A stretch of DNA of 64,000 nt from Chloroflexi bacterium 54-19 (GTDB lineage: Bacteria; Chloroflexota; Chloroflexia; Chloroheliales; Chloroheliaceae), in the NCBI GenBank assembly GCA_001898225.1, contig MKTJ01000066.1, forward strand, positions 124,001 through 188,000, written 5' to 3'. How positions within the stretch are numbered: the stretch's first letter is position 1; each line of letters opens with the position of its first letter. Position numbers and translations under genes: made by a program. A model generated the notes under the pieces. It had not been told where the DNA came from, ran no database searches, and was given only the letters and a program-made list of their open reading frames with translations. This document shows, one piece after another, positions 8,480 to 17,328 of the stretch.

Positions 8480-9166
8480 ATGTCTATAAACGAAACCAAG
8501 CCAAATACACGCCGCAAACTGGGTCTGATGGGCGGCACCTTCGACCCGGTCCACAACGGCCACCTGCTTATTGCCAACGAAGCGGGCTGGCGGTTGGAAC
8601 TGGATGCGGTGCTCTTTATCCCGACCGGCGACCCGCCCCACAAACAAAACCTGAATATTACCCCGGCCCGCCGCCGCCTGGAAATGGTCCGCCTGGCGAC
8701 CCAGGACAACCCGCTCTTTGAGGTATCGCCTATCGAAATCGAGCGGCCCGGTCTCTCCTACACGGCCCAGACTTTACAGGCGCTGCACGAAGATTACGGC
8801 GAGGAAACCGACTTTTACTTTATCATCGGGGTGGACGCCGCCGCCGAGTTGTTAAGCTGGAACGAGCCGGACCAGGTCGTGACCCTGGCGAAACTGGTCG
8901 TGGTCAACCGTCCCGGCTTCGATTTACCCCTGGCGAAACTCCAGGCCGGGCTGCCTCAGATTGACCTGAATGAGCACCTGATTCTGCTCGATGTACCGCT
9001 GGTCGAAATTTCCTCGACCGAAATCCGTCACCGGGTTTCCCAACATATTTCCATTCGCTATCTCTTGCCGGAAGAAGTTATCGCTTATATCGAGCGGGAA
9101 AAGATTTACTTGCCCCAGGCCGCCTTGCCGGTAGCGGATGGAGAAGCGCAAATCCATGCTCATTGA
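8480..9166 (+). CDS. nadD: Nicotinate-nucleotide adenylyltransferase
   Basis: NadD joins nicotinate mononucleotide and ATP to give deamido-NAD in the NAD pathway. The chosen ATG at 8480 gives a 228-residue protein. A longer in-frame frame from 8291 would overlap the mscS-type gene and run through the leader hairpin. The nucleotidyltransferase signature GGTFDPVHNGH is at residues 18-28, and the later ISSTEIRHRV motif of the family is near residue 185. Catalytic histidines (His25, His28) are present. The C-terminus overlaps the next gene by a few codons. Confidence 0.93.
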   Translation: MSINETKPNTRRKLGLMGGTFDPVHNGHLLIANEAGWRLELDAVLFIPTGDPPHKQNLNITPARRRLEMVRLATQDNPLFEVSPIEIERPGLSYTAQTLQALHEDYGEETDFYFIIGVDAAAELLSWNEPDQVVTLAKLVVVNRPGFDLPLAKLQAGLPQIDLNEHLILLDVPLVEISSTEIRHRVSQHISIRYLLPEEVIAYIEREKIYLPQAALPVADGEAQIHAH

Positions 9167-9941
9167 CGCCCACGCCCACCTCGACCTTGAAGATTACGCC
9201 GAGGACCGGGCTGAAACCATCGAACGCGCCCGACAGGTCGGGGTTGCCCGCATCCTGAATGTAGGGGTGGACCCGCCTCGCTGGAATTCTTCGCTCGAAC
9301 TGGCCCGGCGCTACCCCGGTTTTATCTACCTGGCGCTCGGTCTGCACCCGACCGACATCTTGCGGGCGGGCGACCCTGATGCCGCCCTCGACCGCCTGAT
9401 AACAATCGTGAAGGAAAATCCCGGCCTGGTGGTGGCTCTGGGCGAAACCGGCCTCGACTATTACCACGAGGACGTGCCGCCGGAAACCCAGAAGGTTTAT
9501 TTCGAGAAGCAGATTGACCTGGCGGCGCGCCTCGGTTTGCCCCTGGTTATTCACTGCCGGGATGCCATGCCGGATTTGCTGGAGATTTTGAAGCGGAAAG
9601 CCACCAATCGAAAGATTATGATGCACTGCTTTACCGGCACTCCCGCCGAAGCCGCCGAGTGTATCGCGCTGGGGCCGGAAGTCTTTATCTCGATAGCAGG
9701 TCCGGTAACTTTTACCAAAGCTTTCGAGCGGCACGAAGTTGCGCGGGTGGTCCCGCTCGAACGCATGCTGGTCGAAACCGATTGTCCCTTCCTGACGCCG
9801 CACCCTTTCCGGGGTAAGCGCAACGAACCGGCCAGGGTGCGCCTGGTGGCCGAAAAAATTGCCGAGCTGAAAGGTATCAGTTACGAAGATGTGGCCGAGC
9901 AGACCGGAGAAAACGTCCGGCGGTTGTTTGGGATTGTTTAA
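9156..9941 (+). CDS. TatD-family metal-dependent hydrolase
   Basis: The ATG at 9156 is preceded by GGAGAAG (9139-9145) and gives 261 residues, the usual TatD length. An ATG at 9138 is also possible. Metal ligands and active-site motifs are all visible: DAHAHLD at the N-terminus, ALGETGLDYY, VIHCRDAM, HCFTGT and VETDCPFLTPHP. TatD proteins are metal-dependent DNases/hydrolases linked to DNA repair and quality control. The gene overlaps the end of nadD by 11 bases, which suggests translational coupling. Confidence 0.92.
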   Translation: MLIDAHAHLDLEDYAEDRAETIERARQVGVARILNVGVDPPRWNSSLELARRYPGFIYLALGLHPTDILRAGDPDAALDRLITIVKENPGLVVALGETGLDYYHEDVPPETQKVYFEKQIDLAARLGLPLVIHCRDAMPDLLEILKRKATNRKIMMHCFTGTPAEAAECIALGPEVFISIAGPVTFTKAFERHEVARVVPLERMLVETDCPFLTPHPFRGKRNEPARVRLVAEKIAELKGISYEDVAEQTGENVRRLFGIV

Positions 9942-9967
9942 CTCTCTGAAAGCGAGGTTAAACCCGT

Positions 9968-10402
9968 ATGGAATGGGTCATTTTAGGTATCGCATTCTTG
10001 TTATTCTTGTTGGTCACCGGTTCGCAGACGGCCCGGTATAGGGCGGAAATCCGGCGGCTGGAACAGAAGATTGACCTTTTGAGTCGTAAGCTCGACATGA
10101 ATAACGGCAAAGAGCCCGCCTGGGGGCGCGAACAGGCGGTTAGTAATGTGTTTGCGGATACCCCTGCCGGGGAACCCTTGCGCAGTAGCTGGGACAACCA
10201 GCAGCCGTTCGGCCAGCCGAATATTCCGGGGTTTAGCCCCGCCGGGTCGAAACCTTCTCTCTCGCCGGAAGTCCACCAGTTGGTGATGAATAAACAGAAA
10301 ATCCAGGCTATCAAACTGGTGCGGGAGCAGACCGGGCTGGGCCTTAAAGAAGCAAAAGACCTGGTAGACGCCTACGAAAAGGAAATCCGCCAGGGTTATT
10401 AG
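9968..10402 (+). CDS. Membrane-anchored protein with ribosomal L7/L12 C-terminal-like domain
   Basis: A 144-residue protein: one N-terminal membrane helix (about residues 3-19), a short coiled-coil-like stretch (RYRAEIRRLEQKIDLLSRKLD), a low-complexity linker, and a C-terminal domain KIQAIKLVREQTGLGLKEAKDLVDAYEK. That last part is the characteristic alpha/beta fold of the L7/L12 C-terminal domain, which in the ribosome recruits translation GTPases. It is not bL12 itself, because the dimerisation region is replaced by a membrane anchor. The function of such proteins is unknown. GAGG before the ATG supports the start. Confidence 0.82.
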   Translation: MEWVILGIAFLLFLLVTGSQTARYRAEIRRLEQKIDLLSRKLDMNNGKEPAWGREQAVSNVFADTPAGEPLRSSWDNQQPFGQPNIPGFSPAGSKPSLSPEVHQLVMNKQKIQAIKLVREQTGLGLKEAKDLVDAYEKEIRQGY

Positions 10403-10418
10403 AAAGATTACTTAACAA

Positions 10419-10850
10419 ATGGACGAAACTAACAATTTACCGCATCCGGTGACGCTTGACGCGGCCCAGGCCGACCTGCGCCGGTTCCTGGACGAGCGCG
10501 GCTGGTATCCGAGTGACACCGAGGGCCGTTACTACACCACCATTCACATGATGGAAGAACTCGGTGAGATGGCCCGCGTGATTACTCACCTGGAAAGCCG
10601 CCGGGCCGAGGTGCAGGAGACCCGTCAGGCCGAAGTCCTGAAACTGGAAGAACTCAAAATCGAACTGGGCGATGTATTTTGCCACGTCCTCAAGGTGGCC
10701 GAGGCTTACGGGCTGAGTGTCGAGGAATGTTTCTTAAAGACTATGGCGAAAAACCGCAAAAAATACCCGCTCGAAATGTTCGAGGGTATGGGTTTTGACC
10801 GGGGCAAGAACGCGCCCGGCCAACCTGCTACCGACCAGCCGGTTGATTAA
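10419..10850 (+). CDS. MazG-like nucleotide pyrophosphohydrolase
   Basis: A 143-residue all-alpha protein with the metal-binding pattern of the MazG/dUTPase superfamily: MMEELGEMARV on one helix and KIELGDVFCHVLKVAE on the next, i.e. the paired ExxE and ExxD ligands. Such enzymes hydrolyse (d)NTPs to monophosphates and pyrophosphate and help to clear abnormal nucleotides. It follows the L7/L12-like gene by 16 bases and is probably in the same transcript. Confidence 0.85.
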   Translation: MDETNNLPHPVTLDAAQADLRRFLDERGWYPSDTEGRYYTTIHMMEELGEMARVITHLESRRAEVQETRQAEVLKLEELKIELGDVFCHVLKVAEAYGLSVEECFLKTMAKNRKKYPLEMFEGMGFDRGKNAPGQPATDQPVD

Positions 10851-10923
10851 AGAAGTTGATGTAGCGACCCCCGGTTTCTCTTTAGTAGATTAGTAGAATG
10901 GTAACAGTTACAGTGAAACTTTC

Positions 10924-11868
10924 ATGGTAAATCTTTACCAGCTTATGATTTTCGTGGCGGCAGGAGAACGCGGCAGTTTTTCGGCGGCGGCGGAAGAATT
11001 TAAATTGACTCAGCCGGGTGTCAGCCAGCATATTCGCGGCCTTGAGGATACCTACAAGGTTAAACTTTTTAACCGGAACGGCCCGCGCATCGAGCTTACC
11101 GAGGCGGGGCGCCGCCTGATGGAAGCGGCCCGGCCCCTGATTGCCCAGGCGCTTTTGCTTGAAGAAGCTTTTAACGCCGGGCTGGGCGAGGTGCGGGGCC
11201 GGATAAATATTACCTATACCCGCAGCACCGCCGCCGCCCTCTACATTCTGCCGGAACTCCTTAGCCAGTTCCACCGCCGCTATGATGCCGTCCGGTTCTC
11301 CCTGACTCAGACCGGCGAAGACACCGCCCTGGAAAAGTTGCAGGACCGTGAAACCCACCTGGCCCTGCTAAGCCGCCCGCCTCGCCAGAAATCTATCGAG
11401 ACTTTGCTTCTCTATTCCGATGAGTTGGTGCTGGTCCTGCCGCCGACCCATCCCTGGAACGGCACCCAGGTGAGCCTGGCCGATCTGAAAGGCCAGCCTT
11501 TTCTGTTGCGTGCCAGCGGTTCGGAGACGCGCCGCCGGACCGAGATTGTGCTGCGGGCCGCCGGGCTAAGTCCCAACGATTTAAACGTGGTCGCCGAAAT
11601 AGATAGCCCCGAAGGTATCATCCTGGCGGCTGAACACGGCCTGGGGTTGGGGTTTGCCAGCCAGGTGATTGCCCGCCAGTTCGCCTATAACGGCCAGGTC
11701 GGGTACGCGCAGGTCCGCCTGGCAGGGCCGTCCAGCGAACCCGGCTTCGACCTGACCAGGGAAATCTTCCTGGGACGGTTGGTCGCGCCCGGTATCGAAA
11801 GACCGCCCAGCCTGGAAAGGCTGTGGGACTTTCTACGTCTCCACCTCGAACAGCCCGGTTTACTCTAA
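10924..11868 (+). CDS. LysR-family transcriptional regulator
   Basis: A 314-residue protein with an N-terminal winged helix-turn-helix (residues 1-60; FVAAGERGSFSAAAEEFKLTQ, then PGVSQHIRGLE) and a LysR substrate-binding domain from about residue 88. Regulators of this family usually sense a small metabolite and act on a neighbouring gene. No divergent gene is present here, so the target is open. The first codons contain a small inverted repeat, GGTAAA-TC-TTTACC (10926-10939), overlapping the start region. Confidence 0.92.
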   Translation: MVNLYQLMIFVAAGERGSFSAAAEEFKLTQPGVSQHIRGLEDTYKVKLFNRNGPRIELTEAGRRLMEAARPLIAQALLLEEAFNAGLGEVRGRINITYTRSTAAALYILPELLSQFHRRYDAVRFSLTQTGEDTALEKLQDRETHLALLSRPPRQKSIETLLLYSDELVLVLPPTHPWNGTQVSLADLKGQPFLLRASGSETRRRTEIVLRAAGLSPNDLNVVAEIDSPEGIILAAEHGLGLGFASQVIARQFAYNGQVGYAQVRLAGPSSEPGFDLTREIFLGRLVAPGIERPPSLERLWDFLRLHLEQPGLL

Positions 11869-11893
11869 TTTTTTATTAGGGTAGGGCAAAGTC

Positions 11894-11942
11894 CGGTAAA
11901 TTTACCGTGTATTAAACACTGAAACCTAAACACTAAACACTA
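11894..11942. repeat. Palindrome and CTAAACA heptamers
   Basis: A perfect 14-base palindrome CGGTAAATTTACCG (11894-11907) lies after the LysR gene, followed by CTAAACA repeated about 2.4 times (11926-11942). The palindrome could be an operator for the DICT-like gene downstream. The heptamer matches those near 4025 and 5506. Confidence 0.4.
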
Positions 11943-12080
11943 TGTACCGGAAGATTGAATATAATCCGTCAATCTGCTAAATTGTTCAGGTGAATTTGAG
12001 TTTTGCCACTTAAAATCGACTTGCTCTCAAAATAATTGCCACGCCTAAACTAAATCTTGCATTTAACTGACAGGAGTAGT

Positions 12081-12698
12081 ATGAACCACGCCGAAGAGTT
12101 AAATAAACTCATCGAAATTGCCAGCCACCGCGCCGATTTTCAGGCTGCCGGGTTTCGGTCTTTTAATGAGGAAGCTCCTCCCGCCCTTGACGCCTCCTTG
12201 AAAGCCGGGAACCTCTTTTTTACCACGTCGGTCCTGGGGATGGAGGCTATCAGCCACGTTATCGAGGACCAGGCCATCAACCTGGGGGGTAACTTTACCT
12301 TTTATACCGGGTTTCAAAAGTTCTCGCGCATGCTACCCCAGATGGAACGGTATAAAAAGCTTTGCCAGACTGGCAACCCCATCAATATTTTTGGTATCCC
12401 GGATATTTCCCCGTGGGGCGAACCCAATATGCACGTCATCACCCTGGCGAAGGTGCCTACCCTGGATGAGTCGAGCCTGGCCCATAACTGGTTCGTGGTG
12501 CTAAATAATCCTCGTTTTGTCTCCATGGCCCTGGTCGCTAACGAGCAACCTCGCCCTAAAAACAGCACTCGCACCACCTCAAAGCTGCTTTTCCGTAACT
12601 TTGAAGGTTTCTGGACCTATGACCAGGCGGTTATCGACCGGGTGACCGGTATCCTGGATGACTATATTAACCTGTTGAACAGCGGGGTAGCCCGTTAA
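12081..12698 (+). CDS. DICT-like sensory domain protein
   Basis: The ATG at 12081 follows AGGAG (12072-12076) and gives 205 residues. An upstream in-frame TTG at 12057 lacks a ribosome binding site. The pattern resembles the DICT domain, seen in bacterial and archaeal two-component and cyclic-di-GMP proteins: an amphipathic start, a central NIFGIPDISPWGEPN segment, and the block HNWFVVLNNPRFVSMALVANEQ. DICT domains are thought to sense light or a ligand. Here the domain stands alone, so output may go through a partner. Assignment is by pattern memory and moderate only. A methyltransferase gene starts 22 bases downstream. Confidence 0.6.
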   Translation: MNHAEELNKLIEIASHRADFQAAGFRSFNEEAPPALDASLKAGNLFFTTSVLGMEAISHVIEDQAINLGGNFTFYTGFQKFSRMLPQMERYKKLCQTGNPINIFGIPDISPWGEPNMHVITLAKVPTLDESSLAHNWFVVLNNPRFVSMALVANEQPRPKNSTRTTSKLLFRNFEGFWTYDQAVIDRVTGILDDYINLLNSGVAR

Positions 12699-12720
12699 GA
12701 TTTCCCAGAAAGGAAGCCCG

Positions 12721-13335
12721 ATGACCCAGGAGAGCAGGCTGGATGCCAGGTTTTGGGAAGAACGTTACCAGGATAACCTGACCCCATGGGATTTGGGCGA
12801 ACCGGCCCCACCCATGGTGGATTTCCTGGCAAGTCCCCAGGCGCCGACTACCGGCAGGGTGGTTGTGCCGGGTTGCGGGCGCGGCCACGAAGCCCTTTTA
12901 CTGGCTGCGCACGGTTTTGAGGTACTTGGTCTCGATTTTGCGCCCTCGGCGGTGGAATATTGCCGCCAGCAAGCCCACTCCCGCGGGTTGGACGACCGCG
13001 CCAGCTTCGAACGGCACGACCTTTTCCGGCTACCTCCTTCTTTCAACGCCGCCTTTGATTACGCGGTCGAGCATACCTGTTTTTGCGCGATTGACCCGTC
13101 CCTTCGGCCCAACTACGCCCGGACAATCCATGATATACTCAAACCTGGTGGAAAATTGTGGGCGGTTTTCTGGGCACATAACCGCGAGGGTGGCCCACCT
13201 TACCGCACCTCTGCGGAGGAAGTCCGCCATCTCTTTTCACCGCTCTTTGAAATCGAACACCTCGCCCCGGCCCGGCGCTGGCACTCCCGGCGCAACGGCG
13301 ATGAGTTATGGGGCGTATTAACCAGAAAAGCCTGA
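12721..13335 (+). CDS. SAM-dependent methyltransferase, TPMT-like
   Basis: A 204-residue class I methyltransferase. The opening WEERYQDNLTPWDLGEPAP and the SAM-binding loop VVVPGCGRGHEALLLAAHGF fit the thiopurine methyltransferase-like group, which acts on small thiol, selenol or halide substrates. Further family blocks are EVLGLDFAPSAVEYC, YAVEHTCFCAIDP and a closing LFEIEHL...RRNGDELWGVL. The substrate is not predictable. AAGGAAG precedes the start. The gene probably shares a transcript with the DICT-like gene and perhaps purB. Confidence 0.88.
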   Translation: MTQESRLDARFWEERYQDNLTPWDLGEPAPPMVDFLASPQAPTTGRVVVPGCGRGHEALLLAAHGFEVLGLDFAPSAVEYCRQQAHSRGLDDRASFERHDLFRLPPSFNAAFDYAVEHTCFCAIDPSLRPNYARTIHDILKPGGKLWAVFWAHNREGGPPYRTSAEEVRHLFSPLFEIEHLAPARRWHSRRNGDELWGVLTRKA

Positions 13336-13374
13336 CGAACAGATAACGAACAAGAAAAAGAGGGGAAGTTTTAG

Positions 13375-14685
13375 ATGATTGACCGTTACAGCCGGGAGGA
13401 GATGGCCGCCATCTGGTCGGACCAGCACCGGATAGATACCTGGCTGGCCGTGGAAAAAGCGGTTTGCGAAGCCTGGGCCAAACGCGGGGTTATCCCCGAA
13501 TCGGCCCTCCCGGCTATTCGCCAGGGCACCGTCAGCCTGGAGCGCATGCTTGAGATTGAGAAAGAGACCGACCACGATGTAATTGCTTTTTTGCGGGCCG
13601 CCGGGGAAACCATCGGTCCCGATGTCCGGTTCGTCCACCTGGGCCTGACCAGCACCGACGTGGTCGATACCGCGCTCTCGGTCACCTCGGTGCAAGCCCT
13701 TGACCTGCTCCGGTCGGATTTAGAAAAACTGCTGGCTGTCCTCGAACGCCAGGCTGTCAAGTACAAAGATACGGTCATGATTGGCCGCACCCACGGCATG
13801 CACGCCGAACCGCTTACTTTCGGTTACAAACTGGCGGTCTGGGTGGACGAAGTCCGGCGGCACCTGCGGCGTCTCGATGAAGCTCGCCTGAATATCGCGG
13901 TGGGTAAAATATCTGGTGCGACCGGCACCCACGCCAACGTCCCGCCCGACCTCGAAGATGAAGTCTGCGAATCCCTTGGTCTGCGGGCGGCCCCGGTCTC
14001 GACCCAGACCTTACAGCGCGACCGCCACGCCCAGTATATTACGACCCTGGCCCTGGTCGGCGCCTCGCTGGAAAAATTTGCGACCGAGATTCGCCACCTG
14101 CAACGAACCGAGGTGCGCGAGGTCGAGGAACCTTTTGGCGAACACCAGCAAGGTTCCAGCGCCATGCCCCACAAACGCAATCCGCACCGCTCCGAGCGCA
14201 TCGCAGGGATGGCCCGGCTTTTGCGAGGCTATGCCATGACGGCCCTGGAAAACGTGCCGCTCTGGCACGAGCGCGACATCAGCCATTCTTCGACCGAGCG
14301 GGTGATTTTCCCGGACGCCTGCCTGGTCCTCGACTATGCCCTGGTCGAAATGACCGCGATTCTCGACGGCCTGGTGGTCTTTGCGGACGCAATGATGTAC
14401 AACCTGGAATCGAGTGGCGGCCTGACTTTCTCCCAGCAGGTGTTGCTAAAGCTGGTCGAAAAAGGGTTGGACCGGCAGGTGGCCTACAAACTGGTCCAGA
14501 AGCACGCCATGAAAGCCTGGCGAGAACGGGTCAGTTTTATTGAAGGATTGAAGTCCGACCCGGAAATCTCTGCCCGGATTTCTCCCACTGAACTGGAAGG
14601 TGTTTTCGATTACGGTTATCACCTCAAGCACATTGATACGGCCTTCCAGCGTCTCGGTTTGAACGCGCAAGAAACGAAGGAGTAA
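13375..14685 (+). CDS. purB: Adenylosuccinate lyase
   Basis: PurB catalyses two fumarate-releasing steps in purine synthesis (SAICAR to AICAR, and adenylosuccinate to AMP). The 436-residue protein has the fumarase/aspartase superfamily signature SSAMPHKRNP at residues 261-270, the earlier GRTHGMHAEP block with the catalytic His, and TSTDVVDTA near residue 85. The length is normal. Neighbours in this window are not purine genes, so the gene seems detached from a pur operon. Confidence 0.96.
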   Translation: MIDRYSREEMAAIWSDQHRIDTWLAVEKAVCEAWAKRGVIPESALPAIRQGTVSLERMLEIEKETDHDVIAFLRAAGETIGPDVRFVHLGLTSTDVVDTALSVTSVQALDLLRSDLEKLLAVLERQAVKYKDTVMIGRTHGMHAEPLTFGYKLAVWVDEVRRHLRRLDEARLNIAVGKISGATGTHANVPPDLEDEVCESLGLRAAPVSTQTLQRDRHAQYITTLALVGASLEKFATEIRHLQRTEVREVEEPFGEHQQGSSAMPHKRNPHRSERIAGMARLLRGYAMTALENVPLWHERDISHSSTERVIFPDACLVLDYALVEMTAILDGLVVFADAMMYNLESSGGLTFSQQVLLKLVEKGLDRQVAYKLVQKHAMKAWRERVSFIEGLKSDPEISARISPTELEGVFDYGYHLKHIDTAFQRLGLNAQETKE

Positions 14686-14689
14686 ATTT

Positions 14690-14899
14690 ATGCTGACTCT
14701 TGAGAAAAGTGTGATGGTGGTACAGGTGTTGCCGCCCCATCCCGGTGGTCCCGGCCCGACCGACCCGTCCGAACCTGAGCCCATCGACCCGGAACCGATT
14801 ATTGTTACCGACCCGGTCCCGGACCCGACTATGCCGGAGCCCAGCCCGCATGGTACGCCGCTCATACCCCAGGTGCCGAACCCCGATTCGGACCGGTAA
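14690..14899 (+). CDS. Small Pro/Asp/Glu-rich protein, unknown
   Basis: A 69-residue frame starting five bases after purB. GAAGGAG overlaps the purB stop codon and lies at good spacing, so it can be translated by coupling. Apart from the first dozen residues it is almost entirely Pro with acidic residues (PTDPSEPEPIDPEP is typical), and must be disordered and very acidic. No family is recognised. The ribosome binding site and the terminator 30 bases later argue that it is real, though composition alone could mislead. Confidence 0.5.
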   Translation: MLTLEKSVMVVQVLPPHPGGPGPTDPSEPEPIDPEPIIVTDPVPDPTMPEPSPHGTPLIPQVPNPDSDR

Positions 14900-14927
14900 G
14901 GCCGTACCCAGGCTAGACCGTAAATAA

Positions 14928-14970
14928 AAAAGAGGGAGACGCCTTTGAAAGGTTTGTCTCCCTCTTTTCG
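14928..14970. terminator. Bidirectional intrinsic terminator
   Basis: Thirteen-base perfect arms AAAAGAGGGAGAC (14928-14940) and GTCTCCCTCTTTT (14956-14968) separate the purB transcript from the convergent membrane glycosyltransferase gene. Confidence 0.92.
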
Positions 14971-14988
14971 TTTCCTGATGCCAACGTA

Positions 14989-16530
14989 TTATTTACCGCT
15001 CAAATCGTACAGGTAAATCATTGAGCCGGGAGTTTGCAGCGCGTCCAACTCTTTCCCGGTTTGGTCCAGGTAATATTTGAAAAAGGTTTCCTCGTTGTTT
15101 ACAACGTGTGATAGCACCACCCAGACCCGCGATTTTCCTTTTAGCTTATCGAGGTCACGCGCATACTGGCTCCAATCGTCCCGCGACCCCACACCCATAA
15201 TGCAGCAATTCTGCCCCAGCCCCAGGGTATCCTGGTAATACTGGAAGGCAGACCCTGCCCCGTAATAGACATACAGCAAGTCGTCAGGCTGGCGGTTGGC
15301 CTGATAGTAGGCCAGGACCGGGCGCAGTTCCTCTTTGGTGCGGGGCGCGCCAACGCCTATGAAGGCGCTCGCGACCGGCAGGGCTAACAACAAGACCACC
15401 AGGGCCAGCCCGATGACCGGGGAAACCTTGCGGGTCACCTCGCGGACTTCCGCTACCCCTTCTCCGATAAGCAGGTACAGGGCCGGGAGCAGGAAAAGCA
15501 GTAACCTGCCGTCAAAAGAGTATTTGTGAAAGCCGGAGGCTGCCAGGGCGAACAAAATAGGCAACACCAGGGCCCAAAAATTCGAGGTCTGCTTTTTATA
15601 ATAGGCAAAGCCCCCGATGATAAAGCAGAGCGCCCCTAGCCCAGCTAGTCCGGTTGAACCGGGATTTTGGAAGATGAAAAAGAAATTGGTTGCCAGCCAG
15701 GTCAGGTTAGCCGGGGTCAGGGGCGGCATTGGCATAAAGAAGACTTCGTGGAAGTCGAGCAACCCCTGGTTTGAGGTGGCCGCCTGGAGCGACACCACGT
15801 AAAAGATTGCAAAGCTGACCAGCCAGAAGATACCGGGAATAAGGAGCAGAGCGACCTTGCGCCAGTTCCGGGCCAGGGCATTTTTTAAAAACAGCACCAT
15901 CCCAATCCCGGCCAGGATAAAAATGGACGGGTGCGAGAACCAGAGCAAAATAGCCCCGGCGGCTCCCGTGCCCAGCAGTTTCAAAAAGGTAAAAGAGTTG
16001 GTTTTTGCCAGGGGTAGATAGGTGGCCTGGTAGAGTAGTACAGCAACGGTGGCATCGCCTGAATACTGCTTTAACTCGGAAGAATAGTAAATCAGGCTGT
16101 CCGCAACCGCAAAAAGGGCCAGGGCGATTGGCACCGCACCGGGCCGGACCAACCGCCGGGCCACCAGGTAAAAAAGTGGCAATGAGGCTACCCCGCACAG
16201 CAAGGGAGTAAGCCGCAAGGCCAGTTCGTTATATCCAAAAAGAATGGTAGCGGTCTTGACCAGCAGCAGAAACCCGATAGGCGCGGCCTGGTTATAATTT
16301 AGCGGCTCGAACAACTGCCCAAAGCTTCGTTCCTTGATAATCAGGGCGATTGAGGCTTCATCTATCCACAAAGAGCGGTTAAAAAGATATTGCCCGACCC
16401 GGAACAGGACCCCAAGCAGGATAATCGTCAGGGGCAGGCGGTCCGGCGCTACCAGCAAATTTAAACTTCGCCAGAGCGTGCGGCCCGGTGAAAAACGGCG
16501 CTGGGTTTGGGGCGGGCTCTTTGTGAGCAT
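14989..16530 (-). CDS. GT39-type multi-pass membrane glycosyltransferase
   Basis: A 513-residue protein with about ten or more membrane helices and, after the first one, the acidic/aromatic loop LFNRSLWIDEASIALIIKERSF. This is the first-loop pattern of the PMT/ArnT superfamily, in which the Asp helps catalysis with polyprenyl-phosphate sugar donors. Later loop ELKQYSGDATVAVLLYQATYL also fits this group. The C-terminal 120 residues form a soluble domain. Family members add sugars to lipids or proteins on the outer face of the membrane. A second such gene, not closely alike, is at 62240-63901. Confidence 0.85.
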   Translation of the reverse strand: MLTKSPPQTQRRFSPGRTLWRSLNLLVAPDRLPLTIILLGVLFRVGQYLFNRSLWIDEASIALIIKERSFGQLFEPLNYNQAAPIGFLLLVKTATILFGYNELALRLTPLLCGVASLPLFYLVARRLVRPGAVPIALALFAVADSLIYYSSELKQYSGDATVAVLLYQATYLPLAKTNSFTFLKLLGTGAAGAILLWFSHPSIFILAGIGMVLFLKNALARNWRKVALLLIPGIFWLVSFAIFYVVSLQAATSNQGLLDFHEVFFMPMPPLTPANLTWLATNFFFIFQNPGSTGLAGLGALCFIIGGFAYYKKQTSNFWALVLPILFALAASGFHKYSFDGRLLLFLLPALYLLIGEGVAEVREVTRKVSPVIGLALVVLLLALPVASAFIGVGAPRTKEELRPVLAYYQANRQPDDLLYVYYGAGSAFQYYQDTLGLGQNCCIMGVGSRDDWSQYARDLDKLKGKSRVWVVLSHVVNNEETFFKYYLDQTGKELDALQTPGSMIYLYDLSGK

Positions 16531-16826
16531 TTTGTAGCTTTCTAAAAATGTGAAGATTATTTCTGTCAGGGAAAATTTACCTGAATTTTAAGGGACCGGT
16601 GCAAAGCTTTATTTAGCGTGAGCCAGGGCCGGGCTTTTTAAGTGGCCGTTGTTAACCCAGAATATTGGAAAGCCCGAAAGGTGTCAATAAACCTTTGGTA
16701 CTACCGGTCCGCTGGAAGTTGGGTTTAGTTTTGTTGAATAGCCGGAAAGAGTCTTCTGAATTTGCGACAAGACACTTAAACAGAGTAAACTGGACCAAAT
16801 TGTGTCAGGTTGAGGAGGAGAAAAAT

Positions 16827-17309
16827 TTGAAAGTTACCCTGGTTGCCAGCGCGATGGTCGAACATACTGGAAAATATTTGTTGGTGCAGCAGGCCCGGAG
16901 CCGTCGCCAGCCGGGCAAATGGGGTCCGCCGGGCGGCAAGCCGGATGTGGGCGAAACCTTGCCCGATGCGGCGGTCCGCGAGACCACCGAGGAAACCGGC
17001 CTTGCCATCGAAATTACCGGCTTTGTCGGTATCATTCGGAGCGGTCACCGGGAGGACCCGAACCTGTTTGTCTGTTTTGCCGCCAAACTACAGCCAGGCC
17101 AGGATACTGAGAATTTACAGTTGCCTCCCGGCGAGATTTCCGGCGGGCGCTGGCTGGAGCTGGCCGAAATTGAAAAGGACGCGGTAACATTGCGTTCCAC
17201 GCCCTTTAAAGACCTCTACCGGCGGCTCAGCGAGGGTAAGGTTTTCCCCCTCGAATTGGTCCAACACGAACCGCTCGACGCCGCCTCGATTTCTTACAAC
17301 CTGTCCTGA
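16827..17309 (+). CDS. NUDIX hydrolase
   Basis: The TTG at 16827 is chosen because AGGAGG (16813-16818) lies eight bases before it. A longer in-frame frame from 16665 adds residues with no family resemblance. The 160-residue product has a full Nudix box near residues 40-62, matching GX5EX7REUXEEXGU (GKPDVGETLPDAAVRETTEETG cited by position only in part). It hydrolyses a nucleoside diphosphate linked to another group, and the exact substrate is unknown. The WGPPGGK motif before the box is typical of MutT-like proteins. Confidence 0.9.
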   Translation: MKVTLVASAMVEHTGKYLLVQQARSRRQPGKWGPPGGKPDVGETLPDAAVRETTEETGLAIEITGFVGIIRSGHREDPNLFVCFAAKLQPGQDTENLQLPPGEISGGRWLELAEIEKDAVTLRSTPFKDLYRRLSEGKVFPLELVQHEPLDAASISYNLS

Positions 17310-17328
17310 ACTGATAAAAGGAAGCCGC

